From Bdellovibrio sp. qaytius (GTDB lineage: Bacteria > Bdellovibrionota > Bdellovibrionia > Bdellovibrionales > Bdellovibrionaceae), in assembly GCA_004011035.1 (NCBI GenBank), contig CP025734.1:2750001-2814000 (forward strand): DNA of 64,000 bases, written 5' to 3'. The notes below the pieces were generated by a model. It ran no database searches, was not told the origin of the DNA, and saw only the letters and a list, made by a program, of their open reading frames with translations. Below are positions 1-7,935 of the stretch, piece by piece. The number at the start of each line of letters is the position of its first letter. Position 1 is the first letter of the stretch. The position numbers and the translations under genes are program-made.

Positions 1-158
1 TATCCATTAGAGCCGCAGCTTTCACGCTCTTCAAGGCAATTATAATATTCACAAGTTCCAATCTTTTCCGCACAGCTTTGCGCCGAAGGAATATCTTTAG
101 CGTTAACGACCAATGATGTACTGAAGGCGAATAAAAATAAAAAGATTACGTGTCTCAT
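1..158 (-). CDS. Partial Cys-rich exported protein (3' end cut by window edge)
   Basis: Reading the minus strand from the ATG at 158 gives an open frame to the window edge. It begins MRHVIFLFLFAFSTSLVVNA, a clear signal peptide, followed by a mature stretch with four cysteines (motif CAEKIGTCEYYNC, then ESCGSNG). An in-frame ATG at 173 would add MYIHV, but the signal peptide looks better from 158. Only about 52 codons are visible. I do not recognise the family. The closely spaced cysteines suggest a small disulfide-bonded periplasmic or secreted protein. Confidence 0.6.
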   Translation of the reverse strand, partial: MRHVIFLFLFAFSTSLVVNAKDIPSAQSCAEKIGTCEYYNCLEERESCGSNG

Positions 159-251
159 GACATGAATATACATGATACCAACATGCACTTGGTAAATATT
201 CCCTGCAAAGGGCGATTCCTACAGGGTCGTCTAATATTTTGACAGTACTTA

Positions 252-728
252 TTAAGGCTTGTCGTCAGATTTAGAAGCGTCGCCAGCTACATTGGCTGCC
301 ATAACGATGCTGGCTTCGCCTCTGCAAACCACTACGCCACTAGCGTTCTTTGCGATCGTTTCAACAGTACCTAAACCACGTGTGCGGTGAAGTTGTGTGA
401 TGGTTAATTCAAAAGTAATTTCATCATCGATAAAAACAGGAGCTTTAAACGTTAACGTTTGGCCGCGGTAGATACCGCCTGTGCCGATCGTTGTGTTTAA
501 ACATCTAGAAATAATCGCGCCCAAAATCATTCCGTGCGCGATACGTTTTTTAAAAATAGTTGTCGCTGCATATTCATCATCAAGATGGATCGGATTAAAA
601 TCACCAGACATTTCGGCAAACTGGCGCACCATTTTGTCGGTAATGACCTGTTTGACGACGGCTTTGTAGCCGACGCCTTTTTCATTTTGTCTTGCTTTTT
701 CTTCTTCTAAAAACTTTGATGATGACAT
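252..728 (-). CDS. MaoC-like (R)-specific enoyl-CoA hydratase
   Basis: A 158-residue single hot-dog-fold protein of the MaoC/PhaJ type, which hydrates trans-2-enoyl-CoA to (R)-3-hydroxyacyl-CoA. The hydratase motif is plain: SGDFNPIHLDD with the catalytic pair Asp43 and His48 (five apart, as in PhaJ), followed by the IAHGMILG segment. It starts 9 bases after the stop of the PIN-PhoH gene on the same strand, with no clear Shine-Dalgarno, so it is probably co-transcribed and perhaps translationally coupled. Substrate range cannot be read from sequence; fatty-acid oxidation or an acyl-CoA side branch are both possible. Confidence 0.85.
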   Translation of the reverse strand: MSSSKFLEEEKARQNEKGVGYKAVVKQVITDKMVRQFAEMSGDFNPIHLDDEYAATTIFKKRIAHGMILGAIISRCLNTTIGTGGIYRGQTLTFKAPVFIDDEITFELTITQLHRTRGLGTVETIAKNASGVVVCRGEASIVMAANVAGDASKSDDKP

Positions 729-737
729 AGCAAATAG

Positions 738-2078
738 TTATAGAATGTTTGCCGCTAGTTCTGCAAGCGGAGAACGTTCACCTTTAGTTAACGTGACATG
801 GGCCGCAATTGTTTTGCCTTTGAAACGCTCTACAGCATGAGTTAACCCTGAATTTGCTGAATCTACGTACGGATTATCGATCTGATAAACGTCACCCGTT
901 AAAATCACCTTAGTGCCGCTACCAGCACGAGTAATAATCGTTTTGATCTCGTGCGGAGTTAAATTCTGCGCCTCATCCACAATCAAGTACTGCTTAGGAA
1001 TACTGCGACCACGAATATAAGTTAATGGCTCGATATTTAACATACCTTGATTGATTAACTCTTGCGCTCGGCCAGCTGCTTTTTTATCAGCACCCATTAA
1101 GAACTCAACGTTATCAAAAATCGGCTGCATCCACGGATTTAACTTTTGTTCGATATCACCTGGTAAATAACCAATATCACGACCCATCGGAAAAATCGGA
1201 CGAGAAACTAATAATCTTTGAAAACGGCCTTCATCTAAAGTTTTAAATAAACCAGCTGCGATCGCTAATAATGTTTTACCTGTTCCCGCTTTACCAACTA
1301 AAGAAACCATCATGATCTCGTCGTTTAATAAAGCATCTAAAGCAAAAGATTGCTCAACGTTGCGCGCGTGAATTCCCCAAATGCTGTCAGGTGGGTTAAT
1401 TAACGGAACAATCGCATTTTCTACTCCAGAAAAACGACCAATTGCTGAGTGATTTGCATTTGAGGCGTCTTTTAGAATGACGTATTGATTAATATATAAT
1501 TTTTGATCAACGACTAATTTTTTATTTTGGTAAAAAGTGTCGATAGCATCAGGCTTAACTTCGATTTCAAGGTAACCTTCGTAAAGATCATCCTGATTTA
1601 CATCTGAGTTATCGTAGTCATTTGCATTCACACCGTAAACGTCAGCTTTAATACGTAAATTGATATCTTTAGAAATCAATTCAACTTTGTGACGAGGAAA
1701 TTGTTTTTGTAAAGCTAACGCCGTACTTAAGATACGATTATCAGCTTTGTTTTGATCTAACTCAGACGGAACACCCGCTAAAAACATATCGGTCGTGATG
1801 TAGACGATCGTTTCGTGATTATCGATCTGAACACCTTGAGCTAAGCTTCCTTTACCACGAAGTACGTCGACGAATCTAGAGAACTGACGCGCATTGCGCC
1901 CGTTTTCACCTTGGTCGCGTTTGAACTTATCGATTTCTTCGATAACGGCAAACGGGATATGCAAATCAGCATCACCAAATTTTAAAAGCGCGAAAGCATC
2001 AAACAAGATGACGTTCGTGTCTAAAACAATTTTACGGCGTTTTGGTTTTGCTTCTTTAGGTGTAGGATTTGAACTCAA
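738..2078 (-). CDS. PIN domain-PhoH family ATPase (PhoH2/YlaK type)
   Basis: A 446-residue two-domain protein. The N-terminal PIN-type nuclease domain (about residues 15-150) carries the acidic set Asp20, Glu47/48, Asp113 and Asp138. The C-terminal PhoH ATPase domain (about 235-446) has Walker A GKAGTGKT at 262-269 and Walker B VDEAQN at 367-372. Proteins of this PhoH2 layout are reported as RNA helicase/ribonucleases. The start is a TTG at 2078 placed five bases after a strong GGAGGT; no nearby ATG fits better. The MaoC gene follows directly. A role in RNA turnover is inferred from the family only. Confidence 0.88.
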   Translation of the reverse strand: MSSNPTPKEAKPKRRKIVLDTNVILFDAFALLKFGDADLHIPFAVIEEIDKFKRDQGENGRNARQFSRFVDVLRGKGSLAQGVQIDNHETIVYITTDMFLAGVPSELDQNKADNRILSTALALQKQFPRHKVELISKDINLRIKADVYGVNANDYDNSDVNQDDLYEGYLEIEVKPDAIDTFYQNKKLVVDQKLYINQYVILKDASNANHSAIGRFSGVENAIVPLINPPDSIWGIHARNVEQSFALDALLNDEIMMVSLVGKAGTGKTLLAIAAGLFKTLDEGRFQRLLVSRPIFPMGRDIGYLPGDIEQKLNPWMQPIFDNVEFLMGADKKAAGRAQELINQGMLNIEPLTYIRGRSIPKQYLIVDEAQNLTPHEIKTIITRAGSGTKVILTGDVYQIDNPYVDSANSGLTHAVERFKGKTIAAHVTLTKGERSPLAELAANIL

Positions 2079-2194
2079 TTCGACCTCCGTGGAATTAATG
2101 TTTGGTGCTCGATGAGCACCTATATAAATTCGACATCAATCAGCTGTGAGAGTCAAAAGAGAATAAAATTTTTGAGAAAATATATTAGTTTTTG

Positions 2195-2719
2195 TTAGGC
2201 AATTGTTGGGCCGGCCATCATATCACCATCATCAATTTGTAAACCTTCATTCAGAGAAATGATGAAATTTACGAAATGCTGAAGCGCAACATCTGTGGCA
2301 GTTCCCTTCATGTACTCAACACCGTGACGAACAACTTCTTCTTGCGTATCAAGTGTGGCGTGTTTCACTTTTACATGTAATGGAAAATAAGTTTTTGTAT
2401 TTAAATAAACTCGCAAAGCAATCTCTTCACCAACTTGAAAAGCGCCCATGTGTTTATCTAATGAAAAAGATAAACCATCTCCTGAAATGTCATACATACT
2501 CACTTTGTATAAACCTTTTTCTGGAAGAACTAACATGCCACTAATTAAGTCAGATAAAATTGTTCTTTCAACTTGGCGACGTTCTTTTAAAAGAATCGGT
2601 TGAAATTTGCCTTTAAGTTCCTGCATATTAAGCAGATTTTGATCTTGAGAGCCACCAGACTGTGTTGGATGTGTGTTAACTGTTTTTAAGCGTGGTGTAA
2701 TATCGATCACTTTTGACAT
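2195..2719 (-). CDS. PilZ domain protein (putative c-di-GMP receptor)
   Basis: A 174-residue cytosolic protein with both signature motifs of a c-di-GMP-binding PilZ domain: RxxxR at Arg48-Arg52 and DxSxxG at 77-82 (DISGDG). The first 40 residues are polar and low in structure. The start ATG at 2719 follows a GGGGGGATT purine run. It stands alone between the PhoH gene and the divergent TonB-like gene. With the second PilZ protein (7248-7931) and the FHA-GGDEF cyclase it makes c-di-GMP signalling a theme of this end of the window. The partner process is unknown. Confidence 0.8.
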   Translation of the reverse strand: MSKVIDITPRLKTVNTHPTQSGGSQDQNLLNMQELKGKFQPILLKERRQVERTILSDLISGMLVLPEKGLYKVSMYDISGDGLSFSLDKHMGAFQVGEEIALRVYLNTKTYFPLHVKVKHATLDTQEEVVRHGVEYMKGTATDVALQHFVNFIISLNEGLQIDDGDMMAGPTIA

Positions 2720-2803
2720 TGGAATCCCCCCATATATGCAGACTACCTATCGGCAAAAAATTGTCTTAACTTGAGATCCAGAAATGATACAGTTTAAAGC
2801 ATT

Positions 2804-3631
2804 ATGTTTCGTTTAACGTCGCTTATAGTGATCAGCCTCTTTATACACGTACTTCTGTACGAAGGCGTCTGGCTTGTGCCAGCGATGGCTAGACCTTCGA
2901 CCAGCGAGACTGAAATTGAAGTCATCGACCAAAAAGAGATCGCTAAACACGAAAAAAATTTCGACAAACCTGTTGTGCAAAATACAAATGCGCCAGAACC
3001 GAAAGATATGTCAGATCCAGCGCAGTTTATGGCTGAACAAAATCAGCGTTTTGAAAAACAAACACGCGCCACTAAACTTGGAAACTTTGAAAATCGTAAA
3101 CCGTCACAAGGTGGCCAAAAAAATGTAGCGCAAAATCAAGCGCACAATAAAAATCCGGCAAGCCAAGATGATGGTGATATGCCAGAATTCGCTCGAGAAA
3201 TGCAGGCGCAGATGGCGCAAGTGCAAGAATCAACTGTGCCCTATGAATTACCGCGAGATATTCAAAGTGGATCAGCCACAAATTTAAATGCCGATGCGCA
3301 TATCTATGCTTCTTTTTATTCGCGCATTTTAAATTTATTTTACCCACGTTGGAGCGAACGCCTAGATGCTATTTTTGAGCGTTTGCCGTCAGAAACTAGA
3401 AAAAATTTATCTGGAAAATCTTGGACAACCGAAGTTGAAATCTGGCTCAGTTCAGAAGGGCTTTACCAAGAGGGCTTAATCATGACCGCGTCTGGGTTTA
3501 AACCTTTTGACGATGCAGGCATTTTCGCGTTTAAGAGTGCCAAATTCTTTCCGAACCCACCACGTTCTAAAGTCCAGGCCGACGGAGGCCGCGTTCGTCT
3601 AAGGTACAGAATTCGCGTCAACGTCTACTAA
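2804..3631 (+). CDS. TonB-like envelope protein
   Basis: A 275-residue protein with an N-terminal membrane anchor (about residues 3-26), a long Gln/Asn/Pro-rich periplasmic linker (about 35-165) and a C-terminal globular domain (about 175-275). The last domain has features of a TonB C-terminal domain, with a late-charged beta pattern ending RVRLRYRIRVNVY. TonB proteins pass energy from ExbBD to outer-membrane receptors. No exbB/exbD lies next door, so it could instead be a TonB-domain envelope protein with another job. The ATG at 2804 has no obvious Shine-Dalgarno. A barrel protein follows 40 bases downstream. Confidence 0.6.
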   Translation: MFRLTSLIVISLFIHVLLYEGVWLVPAMARPSTSETEIEVIDQKEIAKHEKNFDKPVVQNTNAPEPKDMSDPAQFMAEQNQRFEKQTRATKLGNFENRKPSQGGQKNVAQNQAHNKNPASQDDGDMPEFAREMQAQMAQVQESTVPYELPRDIQSGSATNLNADAHIYASFYSRILNLFYPRWSERLDAIFERLPSETRKNLSGKSWTTEVEIWLSSEGLYQEGLIMTASGFKPFDDAGIFAFKSAKFFPNPPRSKVQADGGRVRLRYRIRVNVY

Positions 3632-3671
3632 GGGTCAAGCTTACACTGTGAAATTAAGCTAAAATATAAGA

Positions 3672-4226
3672 ATGAAAATCATATTATTTTTCACTCTTAT
3701 TTTGGCTCAAATGACGGCTCACGCTTTAACAACTGAAGTTGGCTTAAGTTACAGTTTTTCAAAGAAAAATTTCAACGCCACAAATTATTATCAATCAGAA
3801 TCTAAATCGGCGTCGTTATCTTTTTACATGTTTGAAAAAATCGCGCTCGAGTTAAGTTACACCGAATCGTTTTACGAGAATCAAGAAAACGATGTGACTT
3901 CAGCGCGCGTGATTCAACAATCTTCAACAATTGCAGGCTCTGATTTAATTTTTATCTTAACAGATCAGCGCAGTGACTTTCAGCCCTACATCAAAGGCGG
4001 AGCCGCTTACATTCACAAAAAAGCTTTGATTAAATACGCGAACGCTAATGCGTACGAAATTCCGACAAAAGATGGTATCGCCCCAAGTTATGGTGTGGGT
4101 TTAAAATTTAAACTGACTGAAAGATTTTCTGTGCGCTTAGGTTACGATCTTTGGAAAACACCAATGGATGACGGCACAAAAACGGATGACACTGCTTTTA
4201 AAGCCGGGCTTAATTGGTACCTATAA
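3672..4226 (+). CDS. Small outer-membrane beta-barrel protein
   Basis: A 184-residue protein with a cleavable signal peptide (MKIILFFTLILAQMTAHA) and alternating hydrophobic/polar strands throughout. It ends in a strand finishing with aromatic and leucine residues (LNWYL), typical of barrels of the OmpW/OmpX-like size class. It lacks motifs that would set a function. Its TAA stop shares its last base with the ATG of the next gene (TAATG), so the two are very likely translated in a coupled way. The TonB-like gene lies 40 bases upstream. Confidence 0.75.
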   Translation: MKIILFFTLILAQMTAHALTTEVGLSYSFSKKNFNATNYYQSESKSASLSFYMFEKIALELSYTESFYENQENDVTSARVIQQSSTIAGSDLIFILTDQRSDFQPYIKGGAAYIHKKALIKYANANAYEIPTKDGIAPSYGVGLKFKLTERFSVRLGYDLWKTPMDDGTKTDDTAFKAGLNWYL

Positions 4227-5266
4227 TGTTTCAAAAGTTTTTAGGCTTCACCACCCTAGCGTTAATTTTATCTAGCTGCCAATTGGGCTATTACGTAAAA
4301 TCGGCGACCAATCAATTTTCAATGATGGCCAGCCGTATTCCGGTGGATGAAGCTTTAGAAAAAAGCCCCTTAACTGAAGTGCAAAAAAGTAAATTACGTT
4401 TAAGCCAACAGGCGCGTGAATTTGCATTTCATGATCTTCATTTAAAACAAACAAAAAATTACGACAGCTACATTGATCTTAAAAGACCCTATGTCACCTG
4501 GGTTGTGAATGCTGCCTACAAATGGGAGATGAAAAACTATAAATGGTCATACCCCATCATTGGTGAAATGCCCTATAAAGGTTTTTTCAGCGAACAAGAA
4601 GCTAAAGACGAAGCGGCTGATTTAGAAAAATCAGGTTTAGATACAAATGTGCGCGGCGTATCGGCCTATTCAACTTTGGGTTGGTTTAAAGATTCAGTTC
4701 TATCTTCAATGTTAAGATACAAAGATCATGATTTAGTTAACACGATTATCCACGAAATTGTTCACACGACTGTTTATATTAAAAGTAATTCTGATTTTAA
4801 TGAACGCCTAGCTGTTTTCATTGGCGGTAAAGGCACAGAGATGTTTTATAAAAAACTCGAAGGCCCAGATTCTGCCACAGTAAAAATGATTAAATCTGAA
4901 AACGAAGATGATAAATTATTTTCTGATTTTATCTCGGGCCAAATCAAAAATTTAGAAGCTTGGTATAAATCAAATTCAGAACAAAACGAAAAAATTCGCG
5001 AAGAGCAATTTGAAAAAATCAAAACAGCTTTTAAAAACGAGATGAATGCAAAATTTAAAACTGCTAGTTATCAGAAATTTACGGATCAGAAATTAAATAA
5101 TGCCACCTTAGGCTTACTTCGCACGTACATGGAAGACCTTAGTGATTTCGAAAAGCTCTATAGCAAATGCGGCGAAAACATGGATCTATTTATTGAAAAA
5201 ATTAAAACCTTAGAAAAATCTAAAGACCCCTCCGAAGATTTAAAAAAACTTACGGCTTCGTTATAA
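4226..5266 (+). CDS. Predicted aminopeptidase lipoprotein (PF10023-like)
   Basis: The ATG at 4226 is chosen because it overlaps the upstream stop and opens directly into a lipoprotein signal with lipobox LSSC (Cys18); a TTG at 4214 would add only four residues. About 347 residues. A zinc-metalloprotease HExxH motif (HEIVH, in LVNTIIHEIVHTTVY) is followed by NERLAVFIG, whose Glu is a plausible third ligand. The WFKDSVLSSML segment ahead of it matches my memory of the DUF2265/PF10023 predicted aminopeptidases. It probably sits in the outer membrane facing the periplasm. The C-terminal third is charged and helical. Confidence 0.75.
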   Translation: MFQKFLGFTTLALILSSCQLGYYVKSATNQFSMMASRIPVDEALEKSPLTEVQKSKLRLSQQAREFAFHDLHLKQTKNYDSYIDLKRPYVTWVVNAAYKWEMKNYKWSYPIIGEMPYKGFFSEQEAKDEAADLEKSGLDTNVRGVSAYSTLGWFKDSVLSSMLRYKDHDLVNTIIHEIVHTTVYIKSNSDFNERLAVFIGGKGTEMFYKKLEGPDSATVKMIKSENEDDKLFSDFISGQIKNLEAWYKSNSEQNEKIREEQFEKIKTAFKNEMNAKFKTASYQKFTDQKLNNATLGLLRTYMEDLSDFEKLYSKCGENMDLFIEKIKTLEKSKDPSEDLKKLTASL

Positions 5267-5284
5267 AGTAACTATTTTGCTATA

Positions 5285-5812
5285 CTATTTTTCTTCGATA
5301 ATTTGCGGCGGAGGAAGCTTCAAAGGTTTAGTTTTTGAATCTTCATTTTTGTCGTTGCCTAGAACTAATGATTTTAATCTTAGGTTGATATCTTGCTTGA
5401 TCGCTAAATAATCCAAATATTTTTTATCGCCCAACAAGGCTTTCATTTTTTCAAGCTCTTGAACGCTTAAGTTATTATAAGCCATTAAAGTCTTTTTATA
5501 TTCTTTGATAATTTCGATGGCTTTACTTTTAGATAATTGAGGATATTCTTTACTTTTAAATGAAATCTGTTGCATTTGTGCAGCTAGCTGCATTTTTTGC
5601 TTATTCAATTCACGATGAATATCGGCAAACTTTTTTTCTTCAGTGGCTGAAAGATTTAATTCATCGCTGACTTTCCAGATAAAAATGTCTTCAACAGAAT
5701 TTTTCTTTGGCGTGGGCGCGCGGTCGGCCGAGACGCGGTCGGCTGAGGCTGGCTGCGAAAATGAAGGTAGACTTAAAAAGAATGGAATAAGTAGAGCTGT
5801 GAAAAAAGACAT
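5285..5812 (-). CDS. Spy/CpxP-like periplasmic protein of the ECF operon
   Basis: A 175-residue protein with a signal peptide (first 18-20 residues, no lipobox). A helical, Lys/Gln/Glu-rich mature region follows, of the kind seen in Spy/CpxP/ZraP-type periplasmic chaperone-sensors (LNLSATEEKKFADIHRELNKQK). A short repeat SADRVSADRAP lies just after the signal peptide. It is the last gene of the sigma/anti-sigma run, separated from the anti-sigma gene by about 105 bases that hold two hairpins, and it ends 18 bases from the convergent aminopeptidase gene. A role in envelope stress sensing is inferred from position and composition. Confidence 0.55.
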   Translation of the reverse strand: MSFFTALLIPFFLSLPSFSQPASADRVSADRAPTPKKNSVEDIFIWKVSDELNLSATEEKKFADIHRELNKQKMQLAAQMQQISFKSKEYPQLSKSKAIEIIKEYKKTLMAYNNLSVQELEKMKALLGDKKYLDYLAIKQDINLRLKSLVLGNDKNEDSKTKPLKLPPPQIIEEK

Positions 5813-5821
5813 TTAGCAAAG

Positions 5822-5898
5822 TATGTCTATTTTTAGGTAACTAAACAAATGAAATTGGACGTCCGTTTCCAAGTTTCATATTGATGCTGGCTTTCAGC
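5822..5898 (-). promoter_or_regulatory. Two hairpins between anti-sigma and Spy-like genes
   Basis: On the minus strand the spacer holds CTGGCT-GAA-AGCCAG (plus-strand 5887-5902 region) and a longer imperfect stem, TGAAA(c)TTGG paired with CCAATTTCA (about 5850-5879). Neither is followed by a long T-run in the minus direction, so they look more like mRNA-processing or stability elements, or a weak terminator that lowers expression of the last gene. Confidence 0.3.
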
Positions 5899-5916
5899 CA
5901 GACAAAAAATAGCAGA

Positions 5917-6387
5917 TTAAAGTTGCAAGTCCGTCCCATGGCTAGAACTTAATCTTTCGTTCACGACATCTGCGTAAAAATCAGAGTCATTTTGAACTGA
6001 AGCCGCCATTTCAACCCAGTCTTGTGGATTTTCTAGCGCTTGCTCAATAATGATCTGCCTATTAGAGGCGATCTGATTCTGTGAACTCATATTGAATAAT
6101 TTTAGACTCATTGTGGCCAGACCTAAGCCTAATGTTAAGCTGACACCAACAACTCCGGCCTTCACGATTTGCAAAGTACGCACATTATTTGAAGGCTTAT
6201 AATAATGAGCTTTACGTTCTAAATAAGCCAACGGTTTGGCCCAGCGACTGGCCGCTGGCTTGATTTCTGTTTGTGCGACATCTGCCATGATTTTATCATG
6301 CAGTTTATCGAAAAACATATCATCCATGGGAAGTTCAATAGGGTCTTCCCGTTTTAATTGTTCTTTCAATCCCTGATTCGGTTTCAT
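5917..6387 (-). CDS. Putative single-pass anti-sigma factor
   Basis: The start at 6387 (MKPNQGLKEQLKRED) is preferred over 6405 because GGAGG, lying in the last codons of the sigma gene, sits nine bases upstream and the sigma TAA is directly adjacent. About 156 residues: a charged N-terminal cytosolic part of about 75 residues, one membrane segment (VKAGVVGVSLTLGLGLATMSL) and a periplasmic tail of about 45 residues. The topology and the position directly after an ECF sigma gene are those of anti-sigma factors. No zinc-binding HxxxCxxC motif is present, so the type is not the RsrA/ZAS class. Confidence 0.7.
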   Translation of the reverse strand: MKPNQGLKEQLKREDPIELPMDDMFFDKLHDKIMADVAQTEIKPAASRWAKPLAYLERKAHYYKPSNNVRTLQIVKAGVVGVSLTLGLGLATMSLKLFNMSSQNQIASNRQIIIEQALENPQDWVEMAASVQNDSDFYADVVNERLSSSHGTDLQL

Positions 6388-6388
6388 C

Positions 6389-7003
6389 TTATTCTGCCTC
6401 CGCATATTTAGTATTTAGTTCCGTGAAGAATCCACCAATCTCGTTTGTCCAAGATTTTAATTCTGCACGATCTTCAAAAACTTCTTTTAACTTCAACAAA
6501 GCATGTCTGTAATTCGCTTTAGCAGTATCGTATGGACACTCCATGATTTCAGCTATTTCAGAAAAGCTCATATCTTCGTACACGCGCAACACCAGAGCTG
6601 TTTTTTGTTTGAAAGGAAGCTTCTCAACTTCAACGTTTAAGATCTCACCCACGGCTCTGTGAACAAGTGAACTTTCAGCTTGGGCTTCTACTCCCAGTTG
6701 AACATCATCTATATCAGAGAAGTCGTAACGATCTTCACGCAGTTTGTTGCGAGCTGTATTAACTGTAATTTGATACAGCCAACTTTTGAAAGACGAACGC
6801 CCTTCGAAAGAATTTAATTTTTCGTAAGTCTTAATAAAAGACTCTTGCACCACGTCCTGTGCAATATCCAGATCCTTCACAAATCTCATACTCAACCGTA
6901 GTAATCCCTTTTGATGCCGTTTCACAAGTTCTGAGAAAGATGACCGCTGACCGTTGCGGACTTCTTCGACTAACTGTAGATCAGTCTTCTCCACTTGAAT
7001 CAT
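6389..7003 (-). CDS. ECF-subfamily RNA polymerase sigma factor (RpoE-like)
   Basis: The ATG at 7003 is chosen over GTG at 7021 because AGGGG sits six to nine bases upstream. About 204 residues, the usual ECF length. Region 2 is visible as DIAQDVVQESFIKTYEKL followed by SFKSWLYQITVNTARN, and region 4 as LPFKQKTALVLRVYEDMSF plus the helix-turn-helix SEIAEIMECPYDTAKANYRH. The linked single-pass protein is its probable anti-sigma. Bdellovibrio bacteriovorus has an RpoE-like sigma gene (bd0743) beside its FHA-GGDEF cyclase, and the same pair lies close together here, so orthology is plausible but untested. Confidence 0.9.
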   Translation of the reverse strand: MIQVEKTDLQLVEEVRNGQRSSFSELVKRHQKGLLRLSMRFVKDLDIAQDVVQESFIKTYEKLNSFEGRSSFKSWLYQITVNTARNKLREDRYDFSDIDDVQLGVEAQAESSLVHRAVGEILNVEVEKLPFKQKTALVLRVYEDMSFSEIAEIMECPYDTAKANYRHALLKLKEVFEDRAELKSWTNEIGGFFTELNTKYAEAE

Positions 7004-7021
7004 AGACACACCCCTGTCCAC

Positions 7022-7247
7022 TTTCGGTTAGTGAGGGTTTATTGAATCTGCTCTGCAGATTTTTTTGACGCCTACTAACCTTTTTTCATGCTGCCCCCCT
7101 AAGAACCAATTTCTTAGATCTCAGCATGCTTGCTAAATATTAGAGCAAAGGATGGGCCAAGAACACAAGGGTCAAAATGGCCTAACTTATTGAATTAATT
7201 AGTCTTTTTGATGTTTAGTAATAGGATGTATAAGAGAAAGTTATGAG
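7022..7247. promoter_or_regulatory. Leader region of the ECF sigma operon
   Basis: This 226-base gap lies upstream of the sigma gene and downstream of the PilZ gene, both on the minus strand. It holds a 7-bp hairpin AATCTGC-TCT-GCAGATT at about 7044-7060, followed by a T-run on the plus strand. On the minus strand it would fold in the sigma mRNA leader. I could not identify a convincing ECF-type promoter by eye. Confidence 0.3.
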
Positions 7248-7931
7248 CTAGCGGCGCTGTTTGCGATTAGCTTGGACAATTAAACGAGTTAAGTCTTCGC
7301 ACACATTTAAAATGCGGCTCTTTTTGATTTCAGTCAAATTAACGAACTCAATACCAAGTTCTGGATTTTCTTTAGGTTTACGCGAAACAAATCGAATAAT
7401 GCCACCAGCTAAGAACACGGCGCGCTTACCAACCTTCAGAGATATAATAACACCAGTGCCTCTTTGGAACAGGAGCAAATCGCCCATCACTAACATTTTT
7501 GCGCCTGACTCTGAAAAATTAAGAAGCTTCGCTTCAACACGCGCATTTTTATTAAGTGAAGTAATCACAAAAACTTCATGCGGAAAATTATCAGGCACTT
7601 CAAATCGCACATGACGACGACGACGAAGCTCAAGCATTTCGATATTTGATGATATATAGAAGCCTTTACCATCCATTAAAATCTTAGCTTTAAAAAAGAA
7701 AACCCGGGTTCCAATACGAAAACTAAAAGCACACATTTTGTCTTTAAGTTCGTAAACCTCTATTGGAAGAATATAAATTTTTTTAAATTTTTCAACTTCA
7801 GACGAAGTTAAATTCACACGAACGACTTCATTCGTTTTGCCATCAATTGTAATTTGGCATTTATCGAAAATGTTTTTTTTGAAAATCGCTTCTATTTCTG
7901 CTTTGGGTAATTTTTCAAAAAAGTTTTGCAT
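7248..7931 (-). CDS. PilZ domain protein with YcgR-like N-terminal region
   Basis: The ATG at 7931 lies five bases after the stop of the cyclase gene; the longer TTG start at 7946 would overlap it. 227 residues. The N-terminal beta-rich region (about 1-100) resembles the flagellar-brake-type N domain of YcgR-like proteins. It is followed by a PilZ domain with RxxxR at Arg105-Arg109 within an RRRRHVR basic stretch and NxSxxG at 138-143 (NFSESG). Both motifs for binding c-di-GMP are intact. Co-transcription with a diguanylate cyclase makes it a likely local effector of that enzyme. Confidence 0.83.
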   Translation of the reverse strand: MQNFFEKLPKAEIEAIFKKNIFDKCQITIDGKTNEVVRVNLTSSEVEKFKKIYILPIEVYELKDKMCAFSFRIGTRVFFFKAKILMDGKGFYISSNIEMLELRRRRHVRFEVPDNFPHEVFVITSLNKNARVEAKLLNFSESGAKMLVMGDLLLFQRGTGVIISLKVGKRAVFLAGGIIRFVSRKPKENPELGIEFVNLTEIKKSRILNVCEDLTRLIVQANRKQRR

Positions 7932-7935
7932 GGAA

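Noticed and set aside
7044-7066. Rho-independent terminator on the plus strand
   Set aside because: The hairpin plus T-run has the right shape, but no plus-strand gene ends before it; it is more likely a leader structure of the sigma mRNA.
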